Positions 36,651 to 37,271 of a stretch of DNA of 37,271 nt are shown here, one piece after another (the stretch's first letter is position 1; each line of letters opens with the position of its first letter). Source of the stretch: an uncultured Granulicatella sp. (GTDB lineage: Bacteria; Bacillota; Bacilli; Lactobacillales; Aerococcaceae); the NCBI GenBank assembly GCA_934193545.1, contig CAKPVL010000014.1, positions 1 through 37,271 of the forward strand, read 5' to 3'. The translations under genes were made by a program, and so were the position numbers. Under the pieces are notes generated by a model. The model worked only from the letters and a program-made list of their open reading frames with translations, was not told the origin of the DNA and did no database searches.

Positions 36651-37271
36651 CTATTTAAATTGTGCTTTGTATAACGCCGCATACGCCCCATTTTGCGCGA
36701 GCAATTCTTCATGCGTACCGTCTTCTGTCAGTCCATCTTCTGTAACGACAATAATTCGGTCTGCATTTTTAATCGTAGCAAGTCGGTGAGCGATAATAAA
36801 CGTCGTTCTCCCTTTTGCCAACTCGTCAAACGATTGTTGAATAAACTTCTCGGTTTGCGTATCGAGCGCGCTCGTTGCTTCGTCCAAGATTAAAATTGAA
36901 GGATTCTTCAAGAAAATACGCGCGATTGAGAGACGTTGTTTTTGTCCGCCTGACAATTTTACACCGCGTTCTCCAATATGTGTGTCCACGCCATCTTCTA
37001 AATCTTCGATGACTTCTTTCAGTTTTGCCTGCTCGATTGCGCGGTCTACTTCCTCGTCTGTCGCATCTAGTCGTCCGTACAATACATTCTCGCGGATTGT
37101 TCCGTTAAAGAGGAACACATCTTGTTGCACGATACCGATTTGACGGCGAAGCGATTGTAAGGTGAAACGGTTGATGTTGGTTCCATCAATCAGGATTTCC
37201 CCTTCTTTTAAATCATAGAAACGAGGCAATAAGTTCACGAGCGTTGTTTTCCCAACTCCACTTGGTCCAAC
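36651..37271 (-). CDS. ABC exporter, C-terminal ATPase part (gene cut by window edge)
   Basis: Only the last 207 codons are visible; the frame stays open to the window end. The visible part is a nucleotide-binding domain of a fused exporter of the MsbA/LmrA type. It begins [20 protein letters not shown] (Walker A), then has the Q-loop [18 protein letters not shown], signature [14 protein letters not shown], Walker [13 protein letters not shown] with an intact Glu, and switch His in IIAHRLATI. All catalytic residues are intact, so it may be a homodimer or the active half of a heterodimer. The substrate cannot be judged. The start lies beyond position 37271. Confidence 0.9.
   Translation of the reverse strand, partial: VGPSGVGKTTLVNLLPRFYDLKEGEILIDGTNINRFTLQSLRRQIGIVQQDVFLFNGTIRENVLYGRLDATDEEVDRAIEQAKLKEVIEDLEDGVDTHIGERGVKLSGGQKQRLSIARIFLKNPSILILDEATSALDTQTEKFIQQSFDELAKGRTTFIIAHRLATIKNADRIIVVTEDGLTEDGTHEELLAQNGAYAALYKAQFK

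Overview
The window looks like chromosome from a low-GC Gram-positive bacterium of the order Lactobacillales. The support is a Bacillus-type cggR-gap-pgk-tpiA-gpmI-eno glycolytic operon, spx and mecA, a CcpA-type cre site, strong AGGAGG ribosome binding sites, and two sortase-anchored surface proteins, one with a YSIRK-like signal. A Granulicatella-like (Carnobacteriaceae) source is my best guess from overall gene content; it was not checked by any search.

Layout. 41-3575 (-): a heterodimeric ABC exporter of the BmrCD/EfrCD type, with one degenerate ATPase and a terminator-like hairpin between its promoter and first gene. 3869-5359 (+): threonine synthase. 5411-6899 (-): a flavin nitroreductase and the ClpC adaptor MecA. 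7392-12357: a divergent cluster made of an ABC-2 exporter (ATPase plus two permeases, -) and a NarL-family two-component system (+), organised like the linearmycin-resistance locus lnrJKLMN. 12494-12892 (-): spx. 13189-14184 (+): trpS. 14789-15679 (-): a ROK-family sugar kinase with a cre site at its start. 16288-23359 (-): the glycolytic operon headed by its repressor CggR, with two candidate CggR operators and a separate eno promoter. 23539-24058 (-): an XRE regulator with an overlapping upstream ORF behind a perfect 36-bp palindrome, which looks like a toxin-antitoxin module or its remnant. 24197-25711 (-): an LPXTG adhesin with a Thr stalk. 25915-25986 (+): tRNA-Arg(CCG). 26102-34582 (-): a 2,826-residue LPXTG adhesin built from alternating isopeptide-type domains. 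34994-36538 (-): an ABC-F ATPase. 36651-37271 (-): the C-terminal part of another ABC exporter, cut by the window edge.

The most unusual signal is a family of four large intergenic hairpins (about 6948-7326, 14224-14398, 14492-14678, and 15879-16237 in the opposite orientation). They share a core of about 100 nt: one hairpin, a TTCGAAGCTTCAAA-like linker, a second hairpin, then TAATTC plus a short tail. The long outer arms are different in every copy, yet in each copy the two arms pair with each other. A hairpin closely resembling the second core hairpin also stands alone at 36609-36645. I do not recognise this family.

Functional reading. The housekeeping genes cover central glycolysis with FBP-responsive control (CggR) and catabolite control (cre), amino acid supply (ThrC, TrpRS) and stress proteolysis (Spx, MecA). 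The accessory layer is drug or envelope defence (three ABC export or ABC-F systems and a two-component system) and host-surface adhesion (two LPXTG proteins).
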